Part shown: piece by piece, positions 54,431 through 63,197 of the stretch
How the letters are laid out: every line of letters begins with the position of its first letter
How positions within the stretch are numbered: position 1 is the stretch's first letter
Assembly (NCBI RefSeq): GCF_900188445.1
Contig: NZ_FZOR01000002.1
Location: forward strand, 303,140 to 367,139
Origin: Actinomadura meyerae
GTDB taxonomy: Bacteria; Actinomycetota; Actinomycetes; Streptosporangiales; Streptosporangiaceae
Length of the DNA stretch: 64,000 bases
Reading direction: 5' to 3'
Position numbers and translations under genes: made by a program
The notes under the pieces: model-generated
What the model was told of the DNA's origin: nothing
The model's input: only the letters and a program-made list of their open reading frames with translations
The model's database searches: none

Positions 54431-55705
54431 TCACCTCCCGGGGAACTCCGGCGCCGGCAGCGGCACCTTGGCCGGGCCGAGCTTCAGCTCGATCACGTTC
54501 GTGGCGAGCACGTGGGTGCGCGACTCGGCCAGGAACCGGCGCAGGTGCGCCTGCCCGCGGTGCGCGGCGAACGCCGCCTCGTCGCGGAAGAGCTGGTAGA
54601 AGATCCGCTGCGTGGGGCCGCCGACCACCTCGTGGCAGGCGAAGACGACCGTGTCGGGCTCGGTCGCCAGCGCGGCCTTCACCAGGTCGGCGGCGAGCCG
54701 GTCGAACGCCTCCTCGCGGCCGTCCAGCAGGGTGTAGACGGTGATCTGCCCGCACGCGTTCGCGAGGTCGCCGCCGGGGGCGGCGGGCGCGGCATGGCCG
54801 GGCGGGCCGGGGAGCCCGGCGGGGCCGCCGATGCCGTCGACGGCGGTCGGCCCGGCCGGGTTGTCGGGGAAGCGCAGCTCCTCGACCGCCGGCTCGGGGA
54901 AGCGCAGCTCGCCGCGCCGCGGCTCGGGCGACGGGGTCGGCGCCGGGACGGGCTCGGACCTCGCCGGGTACGGCTGCTCCTCGTACCCGCTCGCGGGCTC
55001 GTAGCCGTCGCGGCCCTCGTAGTCGTCGTAGTCGTCGTCCTCGTCGTAGACCGGGACGGTGCGCATCGCGCCGTACCAGACGAGCCCGACCGCGGCGCCG
55101 AGCGCGATCACCGCGAGCGGCGCCGGCAGGAACCCGCGGGTGCCGCTGACGACCAGCACCCCCGCGAGCGCGACCAGCGCGACCGGGATCAGCAGCTCGG
55201 CGGCCTCCTGGTCCTGCTTGCTGGCCAGCCACGCGGTGACGCCGGTGCACGCGGCCAGCGCGACCACGGCGACGACGTGCGCGCCGTCGATCAGCAGCAG
55301 CGGCAGCGCGTCGTAGGTGGAGCCCGGCTTGGGCAGGCTCTTGGTGAGCGTGCCCTTCAGCGGGTCCAGGATGAGGATCACGATCGCGACGACCGTGTAG
55401 GAGATCGCGAACAGCCATCCCGCGAAGCGCACCTGCACGTAGCGCGCGATCAGCTCGATCATGCCGAGCGCGAGCCACATCGGCCCGATCAGCGCGGCGC
55501 CGAGCTCCATGACCCGGAACAGCGGGCCGTTGAACCCCATCATGAAGCCGAGGGCCATGCACAGCAGGGCGAGCGTCAGCCCGACCTGGGTGAAGGACCA
55601 CGCGATGAGGTAGAGCAGCCGGTCCTTGTAGGCGCGCTGAACGAGCAACCCGGTGGCGGCCACGGCGCCGAGGGTCGCGAGAAGCGCGAGAAGAGCGGGA
55701 ACCAT
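54431..55705 (-). CDS. Membrane protein fused to an antibiotic-biosynthesis-monooxygenase (ABM) domain
   Basis: A 424-residue protein from ATG 55705. The first 220 residues have about seven membrane segments; then comes an acidic, Tyr-rich stretch (DEDDDYDDYEGRDGYE) and a Pro linker. The last 105 residues read as an ABM ferredoxin-like domain (ITVYTLLDGREEAFDRLAADL, DTVVFACHEVVGGPTQRIFY, FRDEAAFAAHRGQAHLRRFL). ABM domains bind or oxidise small aromatic or heme-like ligands. The combination places an ABM domain on the cytoplasmic face near heme genes. Function unknown. Confidence 0.75.
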   Translation of the reverse strand: MVPALLALLATLGAVAATGLLVQRAYKDRLLYLIAWSFTQVGLTLALLCMALGFMMGFNGPLFRVMELGAALIGPMWLALGMIELIARYVQVRFAGWLFAISYTVVAIVILILDPLKGTLTKSLPKPGSTYDALPLLLIDGAHVVAVVALAACTGVTAWLASKQDQEAAELLIPVALVALAGVLVVSGTRGFLPAPLAVIALGAAVGLVWYGAMRTVPVYDEDDDYDDYEGRDGYEPASGYEEQPYPARSEPVPAPTPSPEPRRGELRFPEPAVEELRFPDNPAGPTAVDGIGGPAGLPGPPGHAAPAAPGGDLANACGQITVYTLLDGREEAFDRLAADLVKAALATEPDTVVFACHEVVGGPTQRIFYQLFRDEAAFAAHRGQAHLRRFLAESRTHVLATNVIELKLGPAKVPLPAPEFPGR

Positions 55706-55870
55706 CGCGCCTAATGGTGCCCGATGCCGCGCGCGGACGGGTAACCGCGTCGTGGAAGACCGGAGGACGACCGGGAAAGAGGCCATGAAACCGGCCATTG
55801 CTTCCCGTACCTTCCGGTATCTAGAGTGGCAGATCACGCCGGAGGTCGCGTACGCCCCGAGGAGAACTGC

Positions 55871-56497
55871 ATGAGCAGCTTGTCCCTCGACGCCGGGGTC
55901 ATCCCGCTTCCTCGGCGTTCCCGGCGGGCGGAGCCCGGATCCGACCGGGCGGAGGTCCTGAAGGCGCTGGTCCTGCGCGCCCGGGACGGCGACGCCGAGG
56001 CGTTCGGCCTCCTCTACGACCACTACGTCGACCTCGTCTACCGCTACATCTACTACCGGGTCGGGACGCGCTCCCTCACCGAGGACCTGACGAGCGAGAC
56101 GTTCCTGCGCGCCCTCCGCCGCATCTGCGACTTCCACTGGCAGGGCAAGGACTTCGGCGCCTGGCTGGTGACGATCGCCCGGAACCTCGTCGCCGACCAC
56201 TTCAAGTCCGGCCGCTACCGGCTGGAGGTCTGCACCGCCGAGCTGATCGAGCCCGACCTCCACCACGAGGGGCCCGAGGCGACCGTCCTGGACGCGATGA
56301 CCAACCGGACGCTGCTGCTGGCCGTCCGGCGGCTCGGCTCCGAGCAGCAGGAATGCGTCGTCCTGCGGTTCATGCACGGCCTGTCGGTCGCCGAGACCGC
56401 GCTCGTCATGGACAAGAAGCCGGGCGCCATCAAGGCGCTGCAGTATCGCGCCGTCCGCTCCCTCGCGCGTATGCTCCCGGACGACCTGCGCCGCTGA
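55871..56497 (+). CDS. bldN: ECF-type sigma factor, BldN-like
   Basis: A 208-residue sigma factor from ATG 55871 behind GAGGAGAAC. Region 2 is FGLLYDHYVDLVYRYIYYRVG with LTEDLTSETFLRALRRI, and region 4 is LGSEQQECVVLRFMHGLSVAETALVM. Sequence and place, beside rex-hem and before an RsbN-like ORF, match bldN of Streptomyces, which drives aerial mycelium and chaplin genes. The 30-residue N-terminal part lacks the long pro-sequence of Streptomyces BldN, so it may not need proteolysis (inference). Confidence 0.82.
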   Translation: MSSLSLDAGVIPLPRRSRRAEPGSDRAEVLKALVLRARDGDAEAFGLLYDHYVDLVYRYIYYRVGTRSLTEDLTSETFLRALRRICDFHWQGKDFGAWLVTIARNLVADHFKSGRYRLEVCTAELIEPDLHHEGPEATVLDAMTNRTLLLAVRRLGSEQQECVVLRFMHGLSVAETALVMDKKPGAIKALQYRAVRSLARMLPDDLRR

Positions 56498-56503
56498 CGC
56501 GCC

Positions 56504-56532
56504 CGTAACCCGCCGCGCCGCCCGATCGTTTC
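56504..56532 (+). promoter_or_regulatory. Candidate BldN-dependent promoter
   Basis: CGTAAC at 56504-56509, a 17-bp spacer and CGTTTC at 56527-56532. From memory, BldN promoters look like CGTAAC-N16-CGTTGA. It lies between bldN and the RsbN-like ORF, where autoregulation would be expected. Confidence 0.4.
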
Positions 56533-56597
56533 TCCGGTCAGGGGGCGCACGCGCGCCCGGCACCACCGCAAGGGAGCGGCCACGTGAGAACCGGGCT

Positions 56598-56789
56598 GTG
56601 AAGACGAGACGGAGAAGCACCATCGAGCAGGGGAACATGCTCGCCCGGCTGCGGGCGGGCGGGGGGACGGGCCCGGATCCGCGGTTCCGCGAGGTGCTGC
56701 GGGAGCGGCTGGTGACGGCCGCGGGCGACCGGGACGAGGAGTGCCGCAACCGCCGCCGGGAGGAGGGCCGCGGGGAGGCGGTTGACTAG
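56598..56789 (+). CDS. Short RsbN-like ORF (anti-sigma N-terminus or relic)
   Basis: A 63-residue frame (GTG 56598; ATG 56637 with AGGGGA upstream gives 50 residues). The stretch PDPRFREVLRERLVTAAG resembles the opening of actinomycete anti-sigma proteins encoded just after bldN (RsbN/DUF5667 type). It then stops before any membrane segment, and the HAD gene follows. It is either a truncated relic or a minimal soluble version. Identification rests on this short motif and gene order. Confidence 0.5.
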   Translation: MKTRRRSTIEQGNMLARLRAGGGTGPDPRFREVLRERLVTAAGDRDEECRNRRREEGRGEAVD

Positions 56790-56799
56790 GCTTCGCCTC

Positions 56800-57669
56800 A
56801 TGCGGCGATTCTGGCAACGCGACGTGGACCACAAGAGCGCCGGGGAGGCCGCCGCCGCGGCAGCGGCCCCGCCCGGTCCGCTGCCCGCGCCCGACCCCGC
56901 CGCCGCGGCGTTCTTCGACGTCGACAACACGATGATGCGCGGCGCGTCCATCTACTACTTCGCGCGCGGGCTCGCCGCCCGCAAGCTGTTCACCATGCGC
57001 GACCTCGCGATGTTCGCGCTCGGGCAGGCCGCGTTCCGGCTGCGCGGCAGCGAGAACTCCGAGCACATCGGCAGCGCCAAGGAGGCCGCGCTCGCGTTCG
57101 TCGCCGGGCAGCGCGTCGACCGGATCGTCCGGCTCAGCGAGGAAATCTACGACGAGGTGATGGCGGACCGGATCTGGGCCGGCACCCGCTCCCTCGCGCT
57201 CCAGCACCTCGACGCGGGCCAGCAGGTCTGGCTGGTCACCGCGACGCCGGTCGAGGTCGCCCGCACGATCGCGCACCGGCTCGGCCTCACCGGCGCGCTC
57301 GGCACGGTCGCCGAGACGCGCGAGGGCGTCTACACGGGCCGGCTCGTCGGCAACCTGCTGCACGGCCCCGCCAAGTCGGAGGCCGTCCGCGCGCTCGCCG
57401 CCCGGGAGGGCCTCGACCTGTCCCGCTGCTCGGCCTACAGCGACTCGATCAACGACCTGCCGATGCTGACCGCCGTCGGCCACCCGCACGCCGTGAACCC
57501 CGACGCCGAGCTGCGCGCCCACGCCCGCGACCACGGCTGGCCGATCCACGACTTCCGCACCGGCCGGAAGGTCACCATGATCGCACTGCCCGCCGCGGCC
57601 GGCGCCGGGGCGCTGGCCGGCGGCGTCGCGGCCGGCATCGCCCTGCGCCGCCACTACCGCCCCACCTGA
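56800..57669 (+). CDS. HAD-IB family hydrolase (SerB-like phosphatase)
   Basis: A 289-residue HAD phosphatase from ATG 56800; a TTG six codons upstream is possible. Motif I is FFDVDNTMMRG, motif II is VTATPVEVA, and motif IV is YSDSINDLPMLTAVG. A C-terminal hydrophobic helix (AAGAGALAGGVAAGIALRR) may touch the membrane. HAD-IB proteins include phosphoserine phosphatase and lipid phosphatases; the substrate here is unknown. This gene follows bldN/rsbN in Streptomyces too. Confidence 0.88.
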   Translation: MRRFWQRDVDHKSAGEAAAAAAAPPGPLPAPDPAAAAFFDVDNTMMRGASIYYFARGLAARKLFTMRDLAMFALGQAAFRLRGSENSEHIGSAKEAALAFVAGQRVDRIVRLSEEIYDEVMADRIWAGTRSLALQHLDAGQQVWLVTATPVEVARTIAHRLGLTGALGTVAETREGVYTGRLVGNLLHGPAKSEAVRALAAREGLDLSRCSAYSDSINDLPMLTAVGHPHAVNPDAELRAHARDHGWPIHDFRTGRKVTMIALPAAAGAGALAGGVAAGIALRRHYRPT

Positions 57670-57749
57670 GCCGACCGGCCCGCCCCCTGCCCCGGCGGGG
57701 CGCATTTCGAGATCTATCGCGTTTGTCGGGCACGCTCTACGCTGGCCCC

Positions 57750-60700
57750 GTGGAGCTGACGTTGCTGTCGCGGGCCGCCTGCCGGGGCCGGGACGTCACG
57801 AGCCCGCGGGTGCGGGGGCTGCTCGCGCTGCTCGCCGCCGAGCCGCGGGCCGGGATGTCCGTCGCGCGGCTGGTCGAGGGCCTCTGGGCGGACGACCCTC
57901 CGGAGAATCCGGCCAAGTCGCTCCAGGTCGTGGTGTCGCGCGCGCGGTCGCGCCTGGGGGCGGACGTCATCGAGAGCACGCCGACCGGGTACCGGCTGGG
58001 GCTGGACGAGTCCGAGGTCGACGCGTCCGCCGTTCTGCTCGCCGCGTCAGCCGGCGCGCAGGCCGCCAGGGACGGGGACCACGCGGCGGCGCTCGCGCGG
58101 GCGGAGGAAGGGCTCGCGCTCTGGGACGGCCCACCGAAACCTGACGAGGGCCACGATCCCCTTGCCGTACTGCGGACGGAGCGGGCCGCGACCTACCGGA
58201 CGCTGTGCCGCGCCCGCGCGCTGGCCCTCGCCCGGCTCGGGCGACACGCCGAAGGGTTCGACGCGCTCGACGCCGTCGCGCGCGAGTACCCGCGCGACGA
58301 GGAGGTCCTCGCCGAGCTGCTGCGGTGCGAGGCCGCGACGGCGGGGCCGTCCGCCGCGCTGGCCCGCTACGAGACCTACCGGCGCTCGCTGCGCGACTCG
58401 CTCGGGACCGACCCGGGCGCGGCCCTGCGGGGTGTCCAGGAGGAACTGCTGCGGGACGAGGCCCCGGTGGTCCGGCGCGGTGTGGCGCACGAGCCGAATC
58501 CGCTGCTCGGGCGCGACGCCGACCTCGCCGCCGTCCTGGAACTGCTGCGCACGTCCCGCGTCACCTCGATCGTGGGGACGGGCGGGCTCGGCAAGACGCG
58601 GCTGGCGAACACGGTGGCGCGGGACGCGCCGCAGCGCGCCGTGCACGTCGTCCCGCTGGCGGGCGTCGCCCGGGACGCGGACGTGGAGGGCGAGGTCGCG
58701 TCCGTGCTCGGCGTCGGCGAGGCCGGGCGGGCGCCGCGCCGTCCCGGCGGGACGCTCCCCGGGATCGTGGACGCGCTCGGCCCCGGCCCGGCCCTGCTCG
58801 TCCTGGACAACTGCGAACACGTCGTCGACGGGGTCGCCGCCCTGGTCGGCGCCCTGGTGTCGATGACGCGCGACGTGCGGGTGCTGGCCACGAGCCGCGC
58901 GCCGCTGGGCCTGTCGTCGGAGTCGGTGTATCCGCTGCCCGCACTCGACCGGGGCGCGGCGGCCGAGCTGTTCCGGCAGCGGGCCTCGGCCGCGCGTCCC
59001 GGCGTGGGCCTGCCGCAGGGCGCGGTCGAGGAGCTGTGCCGGCATCTGGACGGGCTGCCGCTCGCGGTGGAGCTGGCGGCGGCGCGCGTCCGGGTCATGT
59101 CGGTGCCGCAGATCGCGCGGGGGCTGGACGACCGGTTCGCACTGCTGCGCGGCAACGCCCGCGACGCGCCGTCCCGGCACCGGACGATGCGCGCCGTCGT
59201 CGACTGGAGCTGGAACCTGCTGACGCCGTCCGGGCGGGCCGCGATGCGGGCGCTGTCCATCTTCTCCGGCGGCTTCACCCCGGAGGCGGCCCGCCACCTG
59301 CTGGACTATGACGTCCTGGACGTCCTGGACGTCCTGGACGACCTCGTCGGCCAGTCGCTGCTCACCGTGACCGAGGACGGCGCGGGCACGCGGTTCCTGA
59401 TGCTGGAGAGCGTCCGCGAGTTCGGCGCGTCCCACCGCGAGGCCGAAGGCGAGACGGAGCGCGCGGTGGACGGCCTGCTCGCCTGGGCGCGCGAGTTCGG
59501 CGCGGAGCACCACGAGGCGCTGTTCGGAACCGATCCCCTCCCCGCGCTGGAACGCGTCCGCGCCGAGCAGGACAACCTCCTCCAGGCGCTCCGGCACGGC
59601 CTCGCCCGGCGGGACGGCCCCGCGGTCGCGGCGGCCGCGGCGGTGCTCGGCGGCCTGTGGACGCTGGAGTCGGCCTTCACCCGGATGCTCACGATGGCCG
59701 AGGAGACCGCCGGGGTCCTGAGCCGGTTCCGCCCCGGCCCGGAGGACGTCGGCGTCACCCGGACGGCGCTGACGCTGAGCGTCCTCACCACGGTCATGCT
59801 GAAGGGGCCGCGGGCCACCCGCGCGCTCGTCGCGCTGCGCCGCCTCCCGCCGGCACCGCCGGACGGCCTCGTCCGGGCCCTGGCGGTCCTGGTGCGGTCG
59901 GCGCCCGAGATCCTCGGCCCCGACTGCGCGGCGCTCGACCGCATGCGCACCGGCGACCGGCCGCTGCTCGCGGGCCTCGCGGAGTGCGTCACCGGCTACA
60001 TCCGGGAGCACGAGGGCGACCTGGCGGGCGCGCTGGAGGCCACGGCGGCGATGGCGGCGGTGGCGGAGGCCGCCGCCTCGCCGTGGCTGCGGCTGATCGC
60101 GCACTCGCGGCTCGGCGAGCTGCTGATGCAGGCCGACCGGCCGGACGAGGCCGCGCACCACCTGCGGGTCTCGCTGGCCCTCCTCGACCGCTACGGCTGG
60201 CCCGACATGTTCGGGCTGCTGTGGGCCCTCGCGGCCGTCCACCTCCACCTCGGCCGGTTCGACGACGCGGAGCGGCTGCTGGAGCAGTCCATCGCCGAGG
60301 GCCCCTACGACTCGCCGGGCATGGCGACCTTCAGCCTCGGCGTGCGCGCGGAGATCGCGTTCGGGCGCGGCGACGCGGAGACGGGACTGCGCCTGTGGCG
60401 GGAGGCGGTGGCGCGGCTCGCGGACGAGGAGTTCCCCGCCCCCGCGCTCGGCCTCGACCCGTGGACGGTGGACGCCCACTGCGTCACCGTCGTCGCCCAC
60501 GCCCGGCACGGTCGGCCCGGCCTCGTCCGCGACCTCGCCGAAGGGCTGCGCGGCAAGCTGTCCGCGCTGCTCGCCGAGGCGGCGCGGCCGCTGCCGCCCG
60601 CCGTCATGGACCTGCCCATCTGCGGTGCGCTCCTGCTGGCCCTCGCCATGGTCGACGACGACCCGGCCCGCGCCGCCCGCCGGACGGCGCTGGCGGAGCG

Positions 60701-60875
60701 GATGCACTTCAGCCGCTCGTTCCAGCCGACCATGTCCCCCGCCGCCGCCCGCCGCGCCGCCCTGGCCGCCGACGAGCCGGCGTACCGCGCCGCGGTGGCG
60801 GAGTACGCCGGCCTGTCCCGCGCCGGGTTGTGGGACGCCGCGCGGGCGCTCGCTACCGGGGCGCCTTCCGGTTGA
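57750..60875 (+). CDS. AfsR/SARP-type regulator with NB-ARC and helical repeats
   Basis: A 1041-residue protein from GTG 57750 (TTG 57723 is an alternative). Residues 1-85 form an OmpR-like DNA-binding domain (SPRVRGLLALLAAEP, PAKSLQVVVSRARSRLG), then a BTAD region to about 240. The NB-ARC follows: Walker A GTGGLGKTR near 280, Walker B LLVLDNCEHV near 350, and GLPLAVELAAARVR. The C-terminal 450 residues are TPR-like helices. A run of four 9-bp units (59310 on) encodes DVLDVLDVLDDL. It converges with, and overlaps by 23 bp, the ABC permease gene, which it may control. Confidence 0.9.
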   Translation: MELTLLSRAACRGRDVTSPRVRGLLALLAAEPRAGMSVARLVEGLWADDPPENPAKSLQVVVSRARSRLGADVIESTPTGYRLGLDESEVDASAVLLAASAGAQAARDGDHAAALARAEEGLALWDGPPKPDEGHDPLAVLRTERAATYRTLCRARALALARLGRHAEGFDALDAVAREYPRDEEVLAELLRCEAATAGPSAALARYETYRRSLRDSLGTDPGAALRGVQEELLRDEAPVVRRGVAHEPNPLLGRDADLAAVLELLRTSRVTSIVGTGGLGKTRLANTVARDAPQRAVHVVPLAGVARDADVEGEVASVLGVGEAGRAPRRPGGTLPGIVDALGPGPALLVLDNCEHVVDGVAALVGALVSMTRDVRVLATSRAPLGLSSESVYPLPALDRGAAAELFRQRASAARPGVGLPQGAVEELCRHLDGLPLAVELAAARVRVMSVPQIARGLDDRFALLRGNARDAPSRHRTMRAVVDWSWNLLTPSGRAAMRALSIFSGGFTPEAARHLLDYDVLDVLDVLDDLVGQSLLTVTEDGAGTRFLMLESVREFGASHREAEGETERAVDGLLAWAREFGAEHHEALFGTDPLPALERVRAEQDNLLQALRHGLARRDGPAVAAAAAVLGGLWTLESAFTRMLTMAEETAGVLSRFRPGPEDVGVTRTALTLSVLTTVMLKGPRATRALVALRRLPPAPPDGLVRALAVLVRSAPEILGPDCAALDRMRTGDRPLLAGLAECVTGYIREHEGDLAGALEATAAMAAVAEAAASPWLRLIAHSRLGELLMQADRPDEAAHHLRVSLALLDRYGWPDMFGLLWALAAVHLHLGRFDDAERLLEQSIAEGPYDSPGMATFSLGVRAEIAFGRGDAETGLRLWREAVARLADEEFPAPALGLDPWTVDAHCVTVVAHARHGRPGLVRDLAEGLRGKLSALLAEAARPLPPAVMDLPICGALLLALAMVDDDPARAARRTALAERMHFSRSFQPTMSPAAARRAALAADEPAYRAAVAEYAGLSRAGLWDAARALATGAPSG

Positions 60876-61638
60876 ACAGCGCCTTCGACGCCGCGTAGCC
60901 GGCCGCGGCGAGTCCCGCGCACCAGGCCGCGGCCGCCGCCGCGTCCGCCCCGTCCGGCGAGGTCGCCAGCAGGCCGCGCAGCGTCTCGATGATCGGCGTG
61001 AACGGCTGGTACTCGGCGAACCACCGCACCCCGGCCGGCATCGACTCCGGCGGGACGATCGCGCTGCCGAAGAACGGCAGGAACTGCACGATCATCGGCG
61101 TGTTGCTCGCGCCCTCGGGGTTGCGCGCCAGCAGCCCGAGCATGACGCCCACCCAGGTCAGCGCGAACGTCAGCGCCACCAGCAGCCCCGCCGCGGCGAG
61201 CCAGTCGAGGACGCCGGCGCTCGTCCGGAACCCCATCGCGACGGCCGCGCCGATGACCGCGGCCGTGCTGAGCAGCGTCTGGATCATGCTGCCGAGCACG
61301 TGCCCGGTCAGCAGGGACGACCGCGCGATGCCGAGCGTCCGGAAGCGGTCCACGATGCCCTCGGTCATGTCGACGCACACCGAGACCGACGTCTGCAGGC
61401 ACCCGGACGCGATCGCCATCAGGATGATCCCCGGCGCCACGTAGTTGATGTAGTCGCCCTCGGCGGTGCCGCCGACGCCGTCCCCGAGCGCGTTGCCGAA
61501 CACGCCGACGAACAGCACCATGATGAAGATCGGCATCATCATGCCGACGAGCGTCAGGGACGGGTAGCGCAGCGCGTGCCGCAGGCTGCGGCGCAGCATC
61601 GTCGCGGAGTCGGCCACCACCGCTGCCAGAGCGCTCAT
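60853..61638 (-). CDS. ABC-2 type permease (DrrB-like)
   Basis: A 261-residue permease with six membrane segments, starting MSALAAVVADSATMLRRSLR at ATG 61638 in a 4-bp overlap with the ATPase gene. MTEGIVDRFRTLGIARSSLL is the ABC-2 loop of DrrB-type daunorubicin-resistance permeases, and VQFLPFFGSAIVPPESMP with FTPIIETLRGLL closes it. Its 3' end overlaps the AfsR-type gene on the other strand. Confidence 0.92.
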   Translation of the reverse strand: MSALAAVVADSATMLRRSLRHALRYPSLTLVGMMMPIFIMVLFVGVFGNALGDGVGGTAEGDYINYVAPGIILMAIASGCLQTSVSVCVDMTEGIVDRFRTLGIARSSLLTGHVLGSMIQTLLSTAAVIGAAVAMGFRTSAGVLDWLAAAGLLVALTFALTWVGVMLGLLARNPEGASNTPMIVQFLPFFGSAIVPPESMPAGVRWFAEYQPFTPIIETLRGLLATSPDGADAAAAAAWCAGLAAAGYAASKALFNRKAPR

Positions 61639-62591
61639 CGCGACACCGCCTCCTTCTCCTTCCGGCCGGTGAGGGCGAGGAACACGTCGTCCAGGTCGGG
61701 CGTGTGCACGGACAGCTCGCCGACCTCGACGCCCGCCTCCTCCAGCCGGCCGAGCAGCGCCCGCAGCGACCGGACGCCGCCGTCGCTCGGCACCTGCAGG
61801 GTGAGCGCGTCGTCGTCCCGCGCGGCCCCGCCGAGCACGCGCGCCGCCGCGTCCAGCCCGGCCGGCCCGGCGAACCGCAGCCGGACGTGCCCGCCCGGCA
61901 CCAGCCGCTTCAGCTCCTCCGAGGTCCCCTCGGCGACGATCCGGCCGCCGTCCAGCACCGCGATGCGGTCGGCGAGCTGGTCGGCCTCCTCCAGGTACTG
62001 CGTGGTCAGGAAGATCGTCACCCCGCCGCGCACCAGCCCGCGGACGATCTCCCAGGTGGTGCGGCGGGTGCGCGGGTCCAGCCCGGTCGTCGGCTCGTCC
62101 AGGAAGATGATCCGCGGGTTCCCGATCAGCGTCATCGCGATGTCGAGCCGTCGCCGCATCCCGCCCGAGTACGTCGCGGCCGTCCGGCCCGCCGCCTCCG
62201 CCAAGTCGAACCGCTCCAGCAGCTCGTCGGCGGCCCGCCGCCCCGCGGCCCTGCCCAGATGGTGGAGGTCGGCCATCAGGATGAGGTTCTCCCGCCCGGT
62301 GAGCAGCCCGTCGACAGCCGCGTACTGGCCCGTGACGCCGATCGCCCTGCGCACCCCGTCCGGGTCCCGCATGAGGTCGCACCCGGCGACCCGCGCCTCG
62401 CCGCCGTCCGCCCTGATCAGCGTCGACAGGATCCGCACGGCCGTCGTCTTCCCCGCCCCGTTCGGCCCGAGCAGCGAGAACACCGTCCCGCGCGTCACCT
62501 CCAGGTCGAGCCCGTCGAGGACGGTCTTCTCCCCGAACACCTTCCGCAGCCCGACCACCGAGATGGCCGTCTGCCTCGCCTCTATCGCCAT
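61635..62591 (-). CDS. ABC transporter ATPase (DrrA-like)
   Basis: A 318-residue ATPase from ATG 62591. Walker A GPNGAGKTT, signature YSGGMRRRLDIAM and Walker B IIFLDEPTTGLDPRTR are intact, and the C-terminal domain is that of the DrrA family. With the permease it forms a two-gene exporter, often for antibiotics or lipids. Direct 11-bp repeats lie 21-53 bp upstream of the start. Confidence 0.94.
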   Translation of the reverse strand: MAIEARQTAISVVGLRKVFGEKTVLDGLDLEVTRGTVFSLLGPNGAGKTTAVRILSTLIRADGGEARVAGCDLMRDPDGVRRAIGVTGQYAAVDGLLTGRENLILMADLHHLGRAAGRRAADELLERFDLAEAAGRTAATYSGGMRRRLDIAMTLIGNPRIIFLDEPTTGLDPRTRRTTWEIVRGLVRGGVTIFLTTQYLEEADQLADRIAVLDGGRIVAEGTSEELKRLVPGGHVRLRFAGPAGLDAAARVLGGAARDDDALTLQVPSDGGVRSLRALLGRLEEAGVEVGELSVHTPDLDDVFLALTGRKEKEAVSR

Positions 62592-62611
62592 GCCGAGAAC
62601 CCTGAGGCCGC

Positions 62612-62644
62612 CCGCTTTCACCCCGCTTTCACCCCGGCTTCACG
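62612..62644. promoter_or_regulatory. 11-bp direct repeats upstream of the DrrAB operon
   Basis: CCGCTTTCACC occurs twice in tandem (62612-62622 and 62623-62633), followed by a third copy matching at 8 of 11 (62634-62644). On the operon's strand this is GGTGAAAGCGG, starting 21 bp before the ATG. An 11-bp period is the geometry bound by SARP proteins and by PhoP. The rest of the 240-bp gap 62622-62861 has hairpins but no recognised element. Confidence 0.55.
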
Positions 62645-62861
62645 GGGTTTCGGGCCCAGCGGAAAACCAGTCGCGTGCGGGACGGGCCGGTGCCTACGGT
62701 GGTGAGCCGACCAGATCGCACGTACCTGGCCTCGCGCCTTAGGAAGAGGGTTTATGTCCCGGCCCGTGCCGAGCGTTACTCGGCGCATGCCCTAGCCGTT
62801 CGCCGAGACCGCTCGGCCGCCTCTTGCTGTCCTTCACGACTTCCCAGCAAGGAGCATCCGG

Positions 62862-63197
62862 GTGTCCGACACCTTCCTCTGCGTCAAATGCGGTCTGACC
62901 GTCACCGTCCGCGCCTCTGACGGCACGCGGCGCAACCACTGCCCCGCCTGCCTGCACTCCGAGCACGTCACCGACCACGTCGAGGGCGGCCTTAGCGACT
63001 GCCGCTCGCGCATGATGCCGATCGCCATCGCGGTGCTGCGCACCGGCGACTGGATGGTCATCCACCGCTGCGTGGGCTGCGACCTGCTCACGTCCAACCC
63101 GGTGTGCGCGGACGACAACCAGCTCATCCTCATGCGGATGGCCGTGCGTCCGCTGGCGCAGCCGCCGTTCCCGCTCGAACCGTTCGGGTCGTTCTGA
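62862..63197 (+). CDS. RNHCP-domain protein 1
   Basis: A 111-residue protein from GTG 62862 behind AAGGAGC. It shows the RNHCP pattern: FLCVKCG, RRNHCPACLHSEHV, DCRSRM, then WMVIHRCVGCD and CADDNQLILM. Three CxxC pairs suggest zinc-ribbon-like metal binding. Function of the family is unknown. The next gene, a paralogue, starts at its stop (TGATG). Confidence 0.9.
   Translation: MSDTFLCVKCGLTVTVRASDGTRRNHCPACLHSEHVTDHVEGGLSDCRSRMMPIAIAVLRTGDWMVIHRCVGCDLLTSNPVCADDNQLILMRMAVRPLAQPPFPLEPFGSF

Noticed and set aside
56782..56799. TTG start for the HAD hydrolase
   Set aside because: Spacing from GGAGG is only three bases, and ATG 56800 gives a normal N-terminus; TTGACT may instead be part of a promoter.
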